Below, in pieces: positions 1 through 8,658 of a stretch of DNA of 34,235 nucleotides. Both the position numbers and the translations under genes were made by a program. Position 1 is the stretch's first letter, and each line of letters starts with the position of its first letter. Source of the DNA: Acidobacteriota bacterium (GTDB lineage: Bacteria > Acidobacteriota > Terriglobia > Terriglobales > Acidobacteriaceae); NCBI GenBank assembly GCA_013289875.1, contig JABCZC010000046.1, forward strand, positions 1 through 34,235, in the 5' to 3' direction. Below the pieces are notes generated by a model. The model had not been told where the DNA came from and searched no databases. It worked only from the letters and a program-made list of their open reading frames with translations.

Positions 1-51
1 TTGTCTGCCATTGAAACTTGCAACACTACCGTTATGAGGTAGCCTAGGACT

Positions 52-1386
52 GTGAAACAGGACGCACCTGCCGAGGTCTTGTTGATCGAGGGTCACGAGG
101 TCCGTGTCACCCATCCCGAGAAGCTGTACTTCACGAAACAAGCGAAGATTACCAAGCTGGATTTGGTCCGGTATTATTTGTCGGTCTCGTCGGGCGCTCT
201 GGCCGGAATTCGCGACCGCCCGATCGTGCTGAAGCGCTTCGTGAATGGGGCCGATAGCGAGGCCTTCTACCAAAAGCGCGCGCCGACGGAACGGCCCTCA
301 TGGTTGCGCACAGTGACGCTCGTTTTCCCCTCCGGCCGCACGGCGGAAGAACTGGTAATCGACAACGCGGCGGGACTTGTCTGGATTGTGAACCTGGGCT
401 GTATCGAGCTGCATCCCCATCCCGTGCGTTCGTCCGACCTCGATCATCCTGACGAGTTACGCATCGATCTCGATCCTGGCCCTGGTGTGGAATGGTCGAG
501 CGTACGTCTCGTCGCGCTTGAGGTGAAAGCGGTGCTTGGTGAGTGTGGACTTCAGGGCTGGCCGAAGACCAGTGGCTCACGCGGAATGCATGTGAATGTT
601 CGAATTGAACCTCGTTGGACATTCACTGAAGTTCGACGTGCCGCACTCGCGTTGTCGCGTGCGGTCGAACGCCGAGTGCCAGCCCTGGCCAGCTCGAAAT
701 GGTGGAAGGAAGAACGCCACGGCGTTTTCCTGGATTACAACCAGAATGCCAAGGACCGCACGACATCCTCAGCTTATTCCGTCCGCCCGCTGCCTGATGC
801 ACGCGTCTCAGCTCCGCTGCCGTGGGATGAGGTTGCTGATTGCGATCCCGCCGCGTTTACGGTATCCACAATCCCGCAACGCTTCCGTGAGATAGGCGAT
901 CCTCACGCGGGCATGGATGATGCGCCAGGTTCACTCGAGTTGCTACTCGAACTCGCGGCGCGAGATGAAGCTGAGGGACTCGGTGACGCCCCATGGCCGC
1001 CGCATTTCCGAAAGATGGAGGGCGAAGCGCCGCGAGTTTCGCCATCGCGGGCCAAGTCGACACCGAGCAAGACCGCAGCCGAGAAGTCTCCAAAACGAGT
1101 GCCTCGAACAATAATGCCGCTTGTGGTCATTGCAAATTCTCCAAGCGAAGAAGCAGCACTGGCAGGCCTTGAAAGATGGAAGAGCAAGCATGGTCAGATA
1201 GCCGCATTGCTGGCCGCAGACGATGTTCTGGTCGACAGGATGCGCGGTAGATCCTCGACCTGGACGCGGATCCGGGTGAATCTACGCCATGTTCCTGAAG
1301 AAATGCGGCCAGAGCAGGAAGATCCCGATCCCGATGATGATCCGACGCGCGAGTATAGAAAAAGATCTGGCCAGAAAAAAGGTTGA
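52..1386 (+). CDS. LigD-type DNA polymerase/primase of bacterial NHEJ
   Basis: This is a stand-alone polymerase domain of the LigD family (archaeo-eukaryotic primase fold), which fills or extends broken DNA ends before ligation in Ku-dependent end joining. The N-terminal HPEKLYF motif (residues 21-27), the metal-binding pair in IDLDPGPG (D139, D141), the SGSRGMHV motif (174-181) and the LDYNQNAKDRT motif with the third Asp (D228) are all present and ordered as in LigD polymerases. The Pol domain fills about residues 12-300. After a Ser/Lys/Pro-rich linker (about 325-350) there is an extra segment of about 70 residues (355-425) containing MRGRSSTWTRIRVNL, then an acidic/basic tail. I do not recognise this segment. 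The start is GTG, with a gaggta sequence 9-14 bases upstream. No ligase or phosphoesterase domain is fused; the ligase is the convergent neighbour 12 bp away. Confidence 0.93.
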   Translation: MKQDAPAEVLLIEGHEVRVTHPEKLYFTKQAKITKLDLVRYYLSVSSGALAGIRDRPIVLKRFVNGADSEAFYQKRAPTERPSWLRTVTLVFPSGRTAEELVIDNAAGLVWIVNLGCIELHPHPVRSSDLDHPDELRIDLDPGPGVEWSSVRLVALEVKAVLGECGLQGWPKTSGSRGMHVNVRIEPRWTFTEVRRAALALSRAVERRVPALASSKWWKEERHGVFLDYNQNAKDRTTSSAYSVRPLPDARVSAPLPWDEVADCDPAAFTVSTIPQRFREIGDPHAGMDDAPGSLELLLELAARDEAEGLGDAPWPPHFRKMEGEAPRVSPSRAKSTPSKTAAEKSPKRVPRTIMPLVVIANSPSEEAALAGLERWKSKHGQIAALLAADDVLVDRMRGRSSTWTRIRVNLRHVPEEMRPEQEDPDPDDDPTREYRKRSGQKKG

Positions 1387-1398
1387 GTCCCTGACGGC

Positions 1399-2481
1399 CT
1401 AACGGCCGCCGGGAAAAATCGCCATCAATTCCTGTGGGGGAACGACCTCTAACTGCGCGTAAGTGCAATCACGCGGCTGCTTGTCGATACGCCATTTTCG
1501 AAACTGAGCCATATGACGAAAACGGTTACCCTGCATGTGCTCGTACGCGACCTCGACGACTAGTTCGGGGCGCAGCGGTTCCCATGACAGGTCCTTGCCC
1601 TGACTCCAGCGACTTTGGCCTCCCGGCATGCGATGTCCGTCACCCGCAGCATAATCATCAGCCCAGTGTTTCCAGGGATGACCAGACAGTGCATTGCTGC
1701 GATATGGCTCGAGATACTGAACGAGCGCCCTGCGGTCGTCGAGTTTGAAACTGGCGCATACGCCGACGTGCTGAAGCGAACCGGCATCGTCATAGAGACC
1801 AAGGAGGAGCGAGCCGACCGCCGAACCATGGTAGTTTTTGTGCCAACGAAAACCCGCCACGACGCAATCGCAATCGCGTTCGTGCTTGACCTTGAGCATC
1901 ACTCGTTTATCGGGCTCATAGATGCCGGTGATGGGTTTTGCCATCACGCCGTCAAGCCCAGCTCCTTCGAACCGCTTGAACCAGTCAGAGGCGACTGCCC
2001 GGTCGCGGGTCGCCGGAGTAAGGTGCATGGAAGGAACCGGAGAAGCGAGCATAGATTCCAGCTTCTGGCGCCTGCGCTCAAAGGGTTCCGAGCGCAGATC
2101 GATATCTCCTTCGCAGAGAAGATCGAAGAAGACGGCCGACGCCGGGCTCTGTTGCGACAGCAGCTTTACCCGCGAGGCCGCAGGGTGAATGCGAAGCTGG
2201 AGAGCGTCGAAGTCAAGACCTTCCCGACCCACTATAACGATCTCGCCATCCAGGACGCACCGCTGCGGCAGTCCGACGCCAAAGGCTTCGAGCAGTTCGG
2301 GAAAGTAGCGGTTGAGCGACTTGCCGTCGCGGCTTTGGATGACGATCTCATCTTTGTCGCGAAAAACCAGGGTCCGGAATCCGTCCCATTTAGGTTCGAA
2401 TATCCAGCTATCTCCAGCAGGAAGCTGCGCGACTCGTTTTGCGAGCATCGGCAAAAATGGCGTGGCTACGGGAAGATTCAC
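1399..2481 (-). CDS. ATP-dependent DNA ligase, LigC-like
   Basis: An ATP-dependent DNA ligase of about 360 residues, the size of stand-alone LigC proteins. The adenylation motif EPKWDGFR places the nucleophilic lysine at K31. The next motifs are LDGEIV, the DGVMAKPITGIYEP region and MLKVKHERDCDCVV (motif V), followed by an OB-fold C-terminus containing RPELVVEVAYEHMQGNRFRH. The ligase joins nicks or ends through a lysyl-AMP intermediate and would act with the neighbouring polymerase in end joining or excision repair. The gene runs toward the polymerase gene, so the two are convergent rather than an operon. The start is GTG at 2481 with only a weak ribosome site. The IS6-type element ends 55 bp upstream of the start, so the native promoter may have been displaced or replaced by one from the element. 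Confidence 0.93.
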   Translation of the reverse strand: MNLPVATPFLPMLAKRVAQLPAGDSWIFEPKWDGFRTLVFRDKDEIVIQSRDGKSLNRYFPELLEAFGVGLPQRCVLDGEIVIVGREGLDFDALQLRIHPAASRVKLLSQQSPASAVFFDLLCEGDIDLRSEPFERRRQKLESMLASPVPSMHLTPATRDRAVASDWFKRFEGAGLDGVMAKPITGIYEPDKRVMLKVKHERDCDCVVAGFRWHKNYHGSAVGSLLLGLYDDAGSLQHVGVCASFKLDDRRALVQYLEPYRSNALSGHPWKHWADDYAAGDGHRMPGGQSRWSQGKDLSWEPLRPELVVEVAYEHMQGNRFRHMAQFRKWRIDKQPRDCTYAQLEVVPPQELMAIFPGGR

Positions 2482-2536
2482 AGGGTCAATGTTACGCTTG
2501 CGGGCCCTTGCGACGGCAAGACACTACGCGTGATCC

Positions 2537-2562
2537 GGTTCTGTTGCGAAGTTTGAGTGAGC
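2537..2562 (+). repeat. IS6 element inverted repeat, left end
   Basis: 26 bp matching the reverse complement of 3336-3361 at 24 of 26 positions; the two mismatches lie in the sixth and seventh bases (CTG versus CCA context). It marks the outer edge nearest the ligase gene. Confidence 0.88.
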
Positions 2563-2599
2563 AGGGATCGAGAGCGAGATGGAGCTGTAGGAGAGAAAT

Positions 2600-3316
2600 C
2601 TAGGCAGCGATGCCGAACAGCTTCGCTACGAAGCGCGCTTGAGCGCTGACATCATCTTTGCTTACCCACCTCACTCGTCCCTTTCGGATCATGTTCACCG
2701 TCTCGATTCCTTCAAGTGTTCGCCACGCACTTTGAAACGAACCGTAGCCCTTGGCTAACCGCGTACGTTTTTTCGCCGACCGGCGGTCTTGCTCGACGAT
2801 GTTGTTGAGGTGCTTGCATTGTCGCAGCCGCACTCGGCGCGGCAGTATGCCGTCGCGTTTCAGCGCTCTAATCGTAGCGGGGTAAGCAGGATTCTTATCG
2901 ACATTGATGACTCGCGGTATTGGATTATTAGAGAGCGAAATGCCTTTCGAAAGAAGCGCTGCGCAGCAGCAGCATCGCGTTTGGCTGTGAGTCAGGAAAT
3001 CGATGGTCTGGCCCGTGGAGTCCACGGCTCGATAAAGATACTTCTCCTAGCCTTTCACCTTTATATAGGTTTCATCCACGCGGTAACTCTTGTTGGTGGC
3101 CTTCGGATGCGGGCGACATCGCTTGTTTAACTCCGCTGCGTATGCTTGCACCCAGCGCCATATGCAGCTGGCATGCACGGCAAGTCCCCGTTCCGCCAAC
3201 AATTCGGCCACATGCTCATAAGCCAGCGGGTATCGCAAATACCAACGCACCGCTGTTAGGATCACTTCACCTGAATACTGGCGTCCCTTGAACGGCCTGG
3301 CGGCGGTAATCGACAT
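2600..3316 (-). pseudogene. IS6-family transposase, disrupted
   Basis: The full-length frame would give about 238 residues, normal for an IS6/IS26-type DDE transposase. The N-terminal part (3316-3050) carries the helix-turn-helix region and the first catalytic Asp in YRVDETYIKVKG. It is then cut by an in-frame TAG at 3047-3049. The downstream part has NVDKNPAYP (second Asp) and NNIVEQDRR (catalytic Glu). Between them there are two compensating frameshifts: an extra A near 2992 and a missing base near 2940/2941. In the shifted frame the DNA between these points reads LTAKRDAAAAQRFFRKA, the normal family sequence, whereas the unshifted frame gives a Cys-rich nonsense stretch. With an amber codon and two indels the protein should be inactive. 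Confidence 0.9.
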
Positions 3317-3335
3317 GCCTTACCGTACCAAATCC

Positions 3336-3361
3336 GCTCACTCAAACTTCGCAATGGAACC
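3336..3361 (-). repeat. IS6 element inverted repeat, right end
   Basis: Reverse complement of the left repeat at 24 of 26 positions. It lies 20 bp upstream of the transposase start and marks the element boundary facing the DUF1801 gene. Confidence 0.88.
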
Positions 3362-3434
3362 ATCTGAAACGCCCCAGTGGTGAGCAACCACCGCAATCGA
3401 CAGCAGCTGCAGTCAGACAGGTGTTAGTCGTAAG

Positions 3435-3854
3435 ATGATGCGCATGAGAAAGGCGACAACATCGAACGCGAACCCGGTGAAGACCCCGCCGAGCGAAGCA
3501 GTAGAAGCCTACATCGCCGGTGTCCCTGAGCCCGTTCGGGCTGCTGTCCGCCAGCTTCGCGAAATCATTCAATCCGCCGTGCCCGCAGGGGCTTCAGAGG
3601 TGATCTCTTACGGCATTCCTGCCTTTTCCTTACCGAAGCCTTTCTTTGGGTATGCTGCTTTTAAGAGTCACCTCAGCGTGCTTCCCTTCAGCGGTTCACT
3701 TTTAGACACCTTCGCAGACGAACTTGTACCCTACTCTCGTACCAAGAGTAGTCTTCATCTGCCCTTCGACAGGCCATTGCCGGCGGATCTAATCCGAAGA
3801 CTGGTGCGCGCTCGTGTTGGCGCCCTCTCTCTCAAACCGGCCGCCAAAATGTAG
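3435..3854 (+). CDS. DUF1801 / YdhG-like small protein
   Basis: A 139-residue protein of the DUF1801 (YdhG/YjbR-like) family, which has a frataxin-like fold and is sometimes called an iron chaperone; its real role is not established. The family core is visible: YIAGVPEPVRAAVRQLREI (26-44), EVISYGIPAFSL and AAFKSHLSVLPFSGS, then a C-terminal helix after LPADLIRRLVRARV. The first 20 residues are basic and probably disordered. ATG codons at 3435, 3438 and 3444 are all possible starts and none has a clear ribosome site. The gene stands alone between the IS element and the convergent hydrolase gene and appears complete. Confidence 0.8.
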   Translation: MMRMRKATTSNANPVKTPPSEAVEAYIAGVPEPVRAAVRQLREIIQSAVPAGASEVISYGIPAFSLPKPFFGYAAFKSHLSVLPFSGSLLDTFADELVPYSRTKSSLHLPFDRPLPADLIRRLVRARVGALSLKPAAKM

Positions 3855-3937
3855 GTTGCTTCCTAGAAGCCGACATCTAGTTACTCATACCTCGTGTCAA
3901 CCTTCTTGTTCTTGTGCTGATACATTGCATCCGTTCG

Positions 3938-5875
3938 TCATTTCTGCGGAGACATATCCGTTGTCGCCGATGGAATGACGGGGAGAATGATCTGGGATGG
4001 ATGCTTCGCGTCCAGATAAATCGTGTTTTCCGCAACCTGCGAACGGCGGTTGTTGTTGAGCGGCTCTCCCGTATTTGGGTTGATATCGAACCGGGGAAAG
4101 TTGCTGCTTGAGATGTCGAGACGAATCCGGTGCCCCCGTTTGAACACAAGCGATGTCGGATACATCTCAACTGTGAATTCATAAGGTTGGCCGGGCGTCA
4201 ACAGCTCGGCGTTACCGAAGCCGTTGCGATATCGTGCGCGCACAATGCTGTCGGCAATGTTGAGATCCACTCCTGCGGGAAAGTCGGCGTTGGGAGGGTA
4301 CACGTCAACCAGTTTCGCCGTGAAATCGGTATCGAGAGCATTCGAAGACGCCCACAGCTTTACGATGAGCTGGCCCGTAACCTCGATGTCGTTTGGCAGC
4401 GGAGGCGTCTCAAATACCAGAACATCATTTCGAGCCGACAGAGGCTTCGTGTCCGGGCACAGCCAGAAGTCGAGCCGGCACCGCTGATCGGCCGCTCCCT
4501 GAAACATCAGCGCCCCTTGTGAGGAAACGTTCCCGCCGAGCGTCGGTACCGGGTTCCGAGGATCGAACTGATAGGTGATGGGCTTATCCTCGGTGGGTTT
4601 GTCTGGCGAGAGGAGTCCGTTCGCGCGCAGATAATAAGGGGTTGGCGCCGTCCGCGCCAGCGGCCATTCCTGCTCGTCTCGCCAATGGCCGCCCACGAAA
4701 ATGCGTCCCTCGGGTGTCTTGTGAGCATCGCCTCCTCCCATCACGTAGATTCGCACCGGAGGTTCGCGATCCACCCCATTGTCAACGCCCTTCAACCAGT
4801 GATCGAACCATTTCAGTTGGAATGCCGCCAGATCAAGCGCTGCGTCATCGGTGAACTGCGCTTCGCCAGCATAGCTGAGGTTCTCACTGCTGTGGATCCA
4901 TGGTCCTATGATCAGCCGCTGGAGGCTCTTCTTTTCCCTTCGCAGCTCGACGAAGTTCAGGTTGGCCACCTGAGTGCCCCATGAGTCGTACCAGCCGGTT
5001 GTGTGGTATTCCGGAACATCCTTGTATTCCGCCAGATGGTCGACGACACTGGCGCCCGCATCCTTCCAGAATGCGTCGTAATCGCCATGGCTCATTGCCT
5101 CAATCAGCCACGCTTCGTAATCCGGAGCAAACTTGAGTGGGGTTGTTCCGGGCCGCAACGGAAGACTGCGCACATATTCACGAACGTGAGTACCCATGTC
5201 CACGAGTGCTTGCGCGGCCTCAGGATTGGAAGCTGCACGCTTGGCGGCCGGGAGAGCGTCGGGAGTTCCGGTGGCATTGCCGAGCGTGAAGACCCAGTTG
5301 AAAAAGCGCAGCTCGAAGGCCCCATTGTGCCGGACACCATAGCGGCCGAAGTCTGACATCGCATTGCGGGGAATCATCGCCTTTATATAAGGAGCGTTGG
5401 CGATCGCCAGTGCATGTTGAGTCGCACCTGCATAGGACGATCCGATCGTTCCGATACCACCATCGCACCAAGGCTGAGACCCAATCCACTGCGCGGTATC
5501 AAAGCCATCGTTCGGATCGTCTACGAGCGGACTCCAGTGTCCCTCGGACCTATAGCGGCCACGCACATCCTGAAGCACAACGACGTATCCATATGGCACG
5601 AAGGCATTCGCAGCCTGTGCTGCGTCATCTTTGTTGTACGGCGTGCGCATTAGGATCACGGGAAACTTGCTGTCGACGACCTGACCGTTTTGCGTAGGGC
5701 GGTAGATGTCGGTCGCGAGCTTCACTCCGTCCCGCATGGCTATCATCACGTTCTTGGTCTCAGCGATCCCGTAGCTGGCATCGGCAGCGTGGAGCGGCAC
5801 GCTAACAGCGATCAGTACCAGCAGGCATGCGAAAGTGAAAAAGAGGGTGACGAACCTGTATCTAAGGCTCTGCAT
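3938..5875 (-). CDS. Exported CocE/NonD-type hydrolase (X-Pro dipeptidyl-peptidase S15 fold)
   Basis: A serine hydrolase of about 645 residues in the CocE/NonD family, which cleaves esters, amides or acyl-dipeptides; the actual substrate cannot be told. It has an N-terminal signal peptide (hydrophobic stretch VTLFFTFACLLVLIAVSV, then LHAADA), so it is likely periplasmic or secreted. The alpha/beta-hydrolase core has the nucleophile elbow GSSYAG (Ser159 counted from an upstream TTG), the Asp in TTGWYDSWG and the His in IGPWIHSSE. The C-terminal 230 residues are the jelly-roll domain seen in cocaine esterase, including FTAKLVDVYPPNADFP. I chose ATG 5875 because AGGAAG lies about nine bases before it; the frame could open at TTG 5911, which lacks such a site. 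The gene is monocistronic, convergent with the DUF1801 gene and divergent from the transporter fusion. Confidence 0.88.
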   Translation of the reverse strand: MQSLRYRFVTLFFTFACLLVLIAVSVPLHAADASYGIAETKNVMIAMRDGVKLATDIYRPTQNGQVVDSKFPVILMRTPYNKDDAAQAANAFVPYGYVVVLQDVRGRYRSEGHWSPLVDDPNDGFDTAQWIGSQPWCDGGIGTIGSSYAGATQHALAIANAPYIKAMIPRNAMSDFGRYGVRHNGAFELRFFNWVFTLGNATGTPDALPAAKRAASNPEAAQALVDMGTHVREYVRSLPLRPGTTPLKFAPDYEAWLIEAMSHGDYDAFWKDAGASVVDHLAEYKDVPEYHTTGWYDSWGTQVANLNFVELRREKKSLQRLIIGPWIHSSENLSYAGEAQFTDDAALDLAAFQLKWFDHWLKGVDNGVDREPPVRIYVMGGGDAHKTPEGRIFVGGHWRDEQEWPLARTAPTPYYLRANGLLSPDKPTEDKPITYQFDPRNPVPTLGGNVSSQGALMFQGAADQRCRLDFWLCPDTKPLSARNDVLVFETPPLPNDIEVTGQLIVKLWASSNALDTDFTAKLVDVYPPNADFPAGVDLNIADSIVRARYRNGFGNAELLTPGQPYEFTVEMYPTSLVFKRGHRIRLDISSSNFPRFDINPNTGEPLNNNRRSQVAENTIYLDAKHPSQIILPVIPSATTDMSPQK

Positions 5876-6105
5876 CAAATAAGTCTTCCTGGCGATGGTT
5901 TCAGCGCTCAATGGAAATGAATCGCCATCGCAGAGTCTGCAATATTAATGGACTGGGGGAGAAATTCAAACCCCAATGATTGTGGCTGGTCGCGGCCAAT
6001 TGCTGGTAACACGACTCATGCTTGCCCAGCGGACCACTCGGGGCATCGGACTGGACTCCTGCCGAGGCCAGATGCTACGCTCAGCCGATCCCTGCCCTGG
6101 CCCTC

Positions 6106-8658
6106 ATGAATAGACGCGCGCTTCTCACCGCCTGTGGCGTGGGCTTTGCGTTTTCCGCCAACTATACCAACCATGCACCAATGTTCGCCGTTCTGCGCGA
6201 ACACTTCGCACTGAGTCAGGGAGAGGTGGGACTAATCACAACCGCCATCTTTCTTACTCACGCGCTGATGCAAGTGCCCGGTGGCCGCCTTGCGGACCGT
6301 TTCGGCTCACTCCGCGTGCTGGTCCTTGCGCTAGCCTGGGTTGCGCTGGCGAATATGGCTCTCGGCCTTTCTGCCAGCTACGGTCAACTGATCTTCTTCA
6401 AGGCCATCGCCGGACTTGGAACGGGAACTTGCTTTGCCGCCGGCGCGCGATACACCGTGGCGAGTTTTCGTGGACCCGCGCTGCATCTCGCCCAGGGCGT
6501 CTATGGAGGCTCCATACTGCTGGGGGCAGGATTCGTGATCTTCGCCGTCCCGCAGATGCTGGATGTCCTGGGCTGGCGCGGCGCATTCATGGGCTGTGCT
6601 GTGATTGCGCTGGCGCTTTGCCTGTATTGCCTGTGGGCCGCTCCCCGGCCTGAGTCTAGTGCAGCTCCGCCGGTTCGTTTCGCTCAGATGCTTGGACATT
6701 CCGGGCTTTGGCTTTTGGGTGTCGTACAGATGGCCACTTTTGGTCTCATGATCGTTGTGGCTACCTGGATTACAACACTGCTCCGGCTCACGCTCGGCAT
6801 GCCGCTGAAGACCGCCGGCCTTCTTGGTTCGCTGGTCCTGCTCCTCGGTATAATTACGCGCCCTCTTGGCGGCTGGCTGGCGCATCGGATGGGCATGCGC
6901 GCGCTCGCGGGCATGTCTCTGGTGCTAAACGCTGCCGCCTGCACAGCGCTTGCCGCGACTCACTCATTCTCGCTCACATTTGCCGCCATCGCTGGCCTTG
7001 CACTGGGTTGTGGCTTGCCTTACGCCGTATGCTTCAACCGCGCCGCTGCGCTTTTTCCTGGTAGAGCTGGTGTGGCCATGGGCTTCGTGAATATGATCGG
7101 GATCGTCATGATCCTGGCCGGAGCGCCGGCCATTGGCTGGCTCGCAGACGCGACGGGATCTTTCCGATCCAGCTTTCTCGCCCTGAGCGTCTTCAGCTTG
7201 CTTACTGCTTTATCGGTACCATTCCTGCCAGAGGAGCCCCAACAATCCAGCATGAACCTGAATCACCTCTTCGATCGCTCCTTCCGAGGCCGTTCTCATC
7301 AGATTGCGCTTGAGTTTCAGGGACAAACCTTCAGCTTCGCTCAGATTGATGACCGCGCCGATCGCATGGCGGCCCTGCTCACCGCACGCGGCCTGGTTCG
7401 GGGTGACCGCCTCTGTGTGTATCTTTCAAACTGCCTTGAATTCATCGATCTCTATCTCGCCTGCGTCCGTCTCGGGGTCATCTTTGTACCAATCAACATC
7501 CTCTACCGTGAACGCGAGATTCAGCACATCCTCACCGACTCTGAGCCAAGGGCTGTTGTCGCGCGGGAACCAGTGCCCGGCAGCACACCTTTGTGGCGCG
7601 TCGAAGAACTGATTCTTCCCGAATCGGCCCAGCCCGTCTGTGTCAGTCTCGATGGCGACTCACCCGCCGCGCTCGTTTACACCTCGGGCACCACGGGCAC
7701 GTCAAAGGGCGCCATCCTCACACACAATAACTTTGCTGCAAATGCGCTCAGTCTTACAGCCTGCTGGGAAATCAACGCGGAAGACCGTCTCCTTCTCGCC
7801 TTGCCGCTCTTTCATGTGCATGCGCTAGGAAATGGCCTCCACTGCTGGCTCGCGAGTGGCTGCCGAATGCGGCTGCTGGAGCGATTCGAACATCAGAAGG
7901 CTGCCACCGAGTTCCTCGACTTTCGCCCAACGCTTTTCTTCGGCGTTCCCACCATTTATGTCCGGCTGCTCGACCTCCCTGTCGAACAGGCACGCGAGAT
8001 CAGATCCTTCATGCGGCTTTTTGTCTCCGGTTCAGCGCCACTACCCACGCAGGTGCTCGAAGAGTTTCGCGAGCGCCTCGGCCACACCATCCTCGAGCGC
8101 TACGGCATGACGGAGACATTGATGAACATCTCGAACCCCTACCACGGTGAGCGCAGACCCGGCACTGTCGGCTTGCCGCTGCCTGGCGTCTCTGTGCGCC
8201 TTGTCGAAGGTGAAGTTCAGTTGCGCGGTTCGAACGTCTTCGCGGGCTACTGGCGCCGCCCGCAAGCCACCGCAGAAGCGTTCGACGATGGCTGGTTCCG
8301 TACCGGTGATATGGGACAAGTCTCCGATGACGGCTATTACACACTGCTTGGCCGCAAAAGTGATCTGATCATCTCCGGCGGCTTCAACATTTATCCGCGC
8401 GAGATCGAGGACTTCCTCCTTGAGCAGGCAGAAATAGCAGAAGCCGCGGTAGCCGGGCAGCCGGATGCCATCCGCGGTGAGGTGCCCGTAGCCTACATCG
8501 TCGCGCGCAAGCCATTCGATCCGGCAGACCTCGAAGCGCGTTGCCGGCAAGTCTTTGCTTCGTTCAAAGTCCCTCGCGCCTTCATCGGCGTCGAAAGCTT
8601 ACCCCGCACCGCCCTGGGCAAGGTGCAGAAACGTCTGCTGCCTCCATGGAAGCCATAA
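6106..8658 (+). CDS. MFS transporter fused to MatB-like malonyl-CoA/acyl-CoA synthetase
   Basis: One uninterrupted frame joins two proteins. Residues about 1-375 are a major facilitator transporter with around 12 hydrophobic segments and the loop motif GGRLADRFGSLRV between TM2 and TM3. From Met383 (ATG at 7252) the sequence is a complete adenylate-forming enzyme: YTSGTTGTSKGAI, LPLFHVHALGNGL, FFGVPTIYVRLL, ERYGMTETLMNISNPYHG, GWFRTGDMG, the hinge GRKSDLIISGG and the terminal lysine motif RTALGKVQKRL. The FHVHAL and TETLMNISNPY stretches resemble MatB, which converts malonate or methylmalonate to the CoA thioester. The likely job is uptake of a carboxylate coupled to its activation; the substrate is inferred. 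GAGGAG at 7231-7236 could allow separate translation of the enzyme from ATG 7252. I chose ATG 6106 over TTG 6022 because the N-terminal 28 residues of the longer form look non-coding. Confidence 0.85.
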   Translation: MNRRALLTACGVGFAFSANYTNHAPMFAVLREHFALSQGEVGLITTAIFLTHALMQVPGGRLADRFGSLRVLVLALAWVALANMALGLSASYGQLIFFKAIAGLGTGTCFAAGARYTVASFRGPALHLAQGVYGGSILLGAGFVIFAVPQMLDVLGWRGAFMGCAVIALALCLYCLWAAPRPESSAAPPVRFAQMLGHSGLWLLGVVQMATFGLMIVVATWITTLLRLTLGMPLKTAGLLGSLVLLLGIITRPLGGWLAHRMGMRALAGMSLVLNAAACTALAATHSFSLTFAAIAGLALGCGLPYAVCFNRAAALFPGRAGVAMGFVNMIGIVMILAGAPAIGWLADATGSFRSSFLALSVFSLLTALSVPFLPEEPQQSSMNLNHLFDRSFRGRSHQIALEFQGQTFSFAQIDDRADRMAALLTARGLVRGDRLCVYLSNCLEFIDLYLACVRLGVIFVPINILYREREIQHILTDSEPRAVVAREPVPGSTPLWRVEELILPESAQPVCVSLDGDSPAALVYTSGTTGTSKGAILTHNNFAANALSLTACWEINAEDRLLLALPLFHVHALGNGLHCWLASGCRMRLLERFEHQKAATEFLDFRPTLFFGVPTIYVRLLDLPVEQAREIRSFMRLFVSGSAPLPTQVLEEFRERLGHTILERYGMTETLMNISNPYHGERRPGTVGLPLPGVSVRLVEGEVQLRGSNVFAGYWRRPQATAEAFDDGWFRTGDMGQVSDDGYYTLLGRKSDLIISGGFNIYPREIEDFLLEQAEIAEAAVAGQPDAIRGEVPVAYIVARKPFDPADLEARCRQVFASFKVPRAFIGVESLPRTALGKVQKRLLPPWKP

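Larger units (their letters stand above)
2537..3361 (-). mobile_element. Decayed IS6-family insertion sequence
   Basis: An 825-bp element bounded by near-identical 26-bp inverted repeats, each starting GGTTC and continuing with TTGCGAAGTTTGAGTGAGC, typical of IS6 family ends. Between them lies one transposase frame on the minus strand with inactivating damage. The eight bases flanking the left end (cgtgatcc) and the right end (atctgaaa) do not match, so the usual 8-bp target duplication is absent. Either recombination joined two copies or the flanks have changed. The length and layout fit the family (about 0.8 kb, one gene). Confidence 0.9.

Noticed and set aside
1615..2556. Long plus-strand open frame (313 codons) across the ligase region
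   Set aside because: It is antisense to the well-supported ligase gene, has no family motif, and runs into the IS left repeat.
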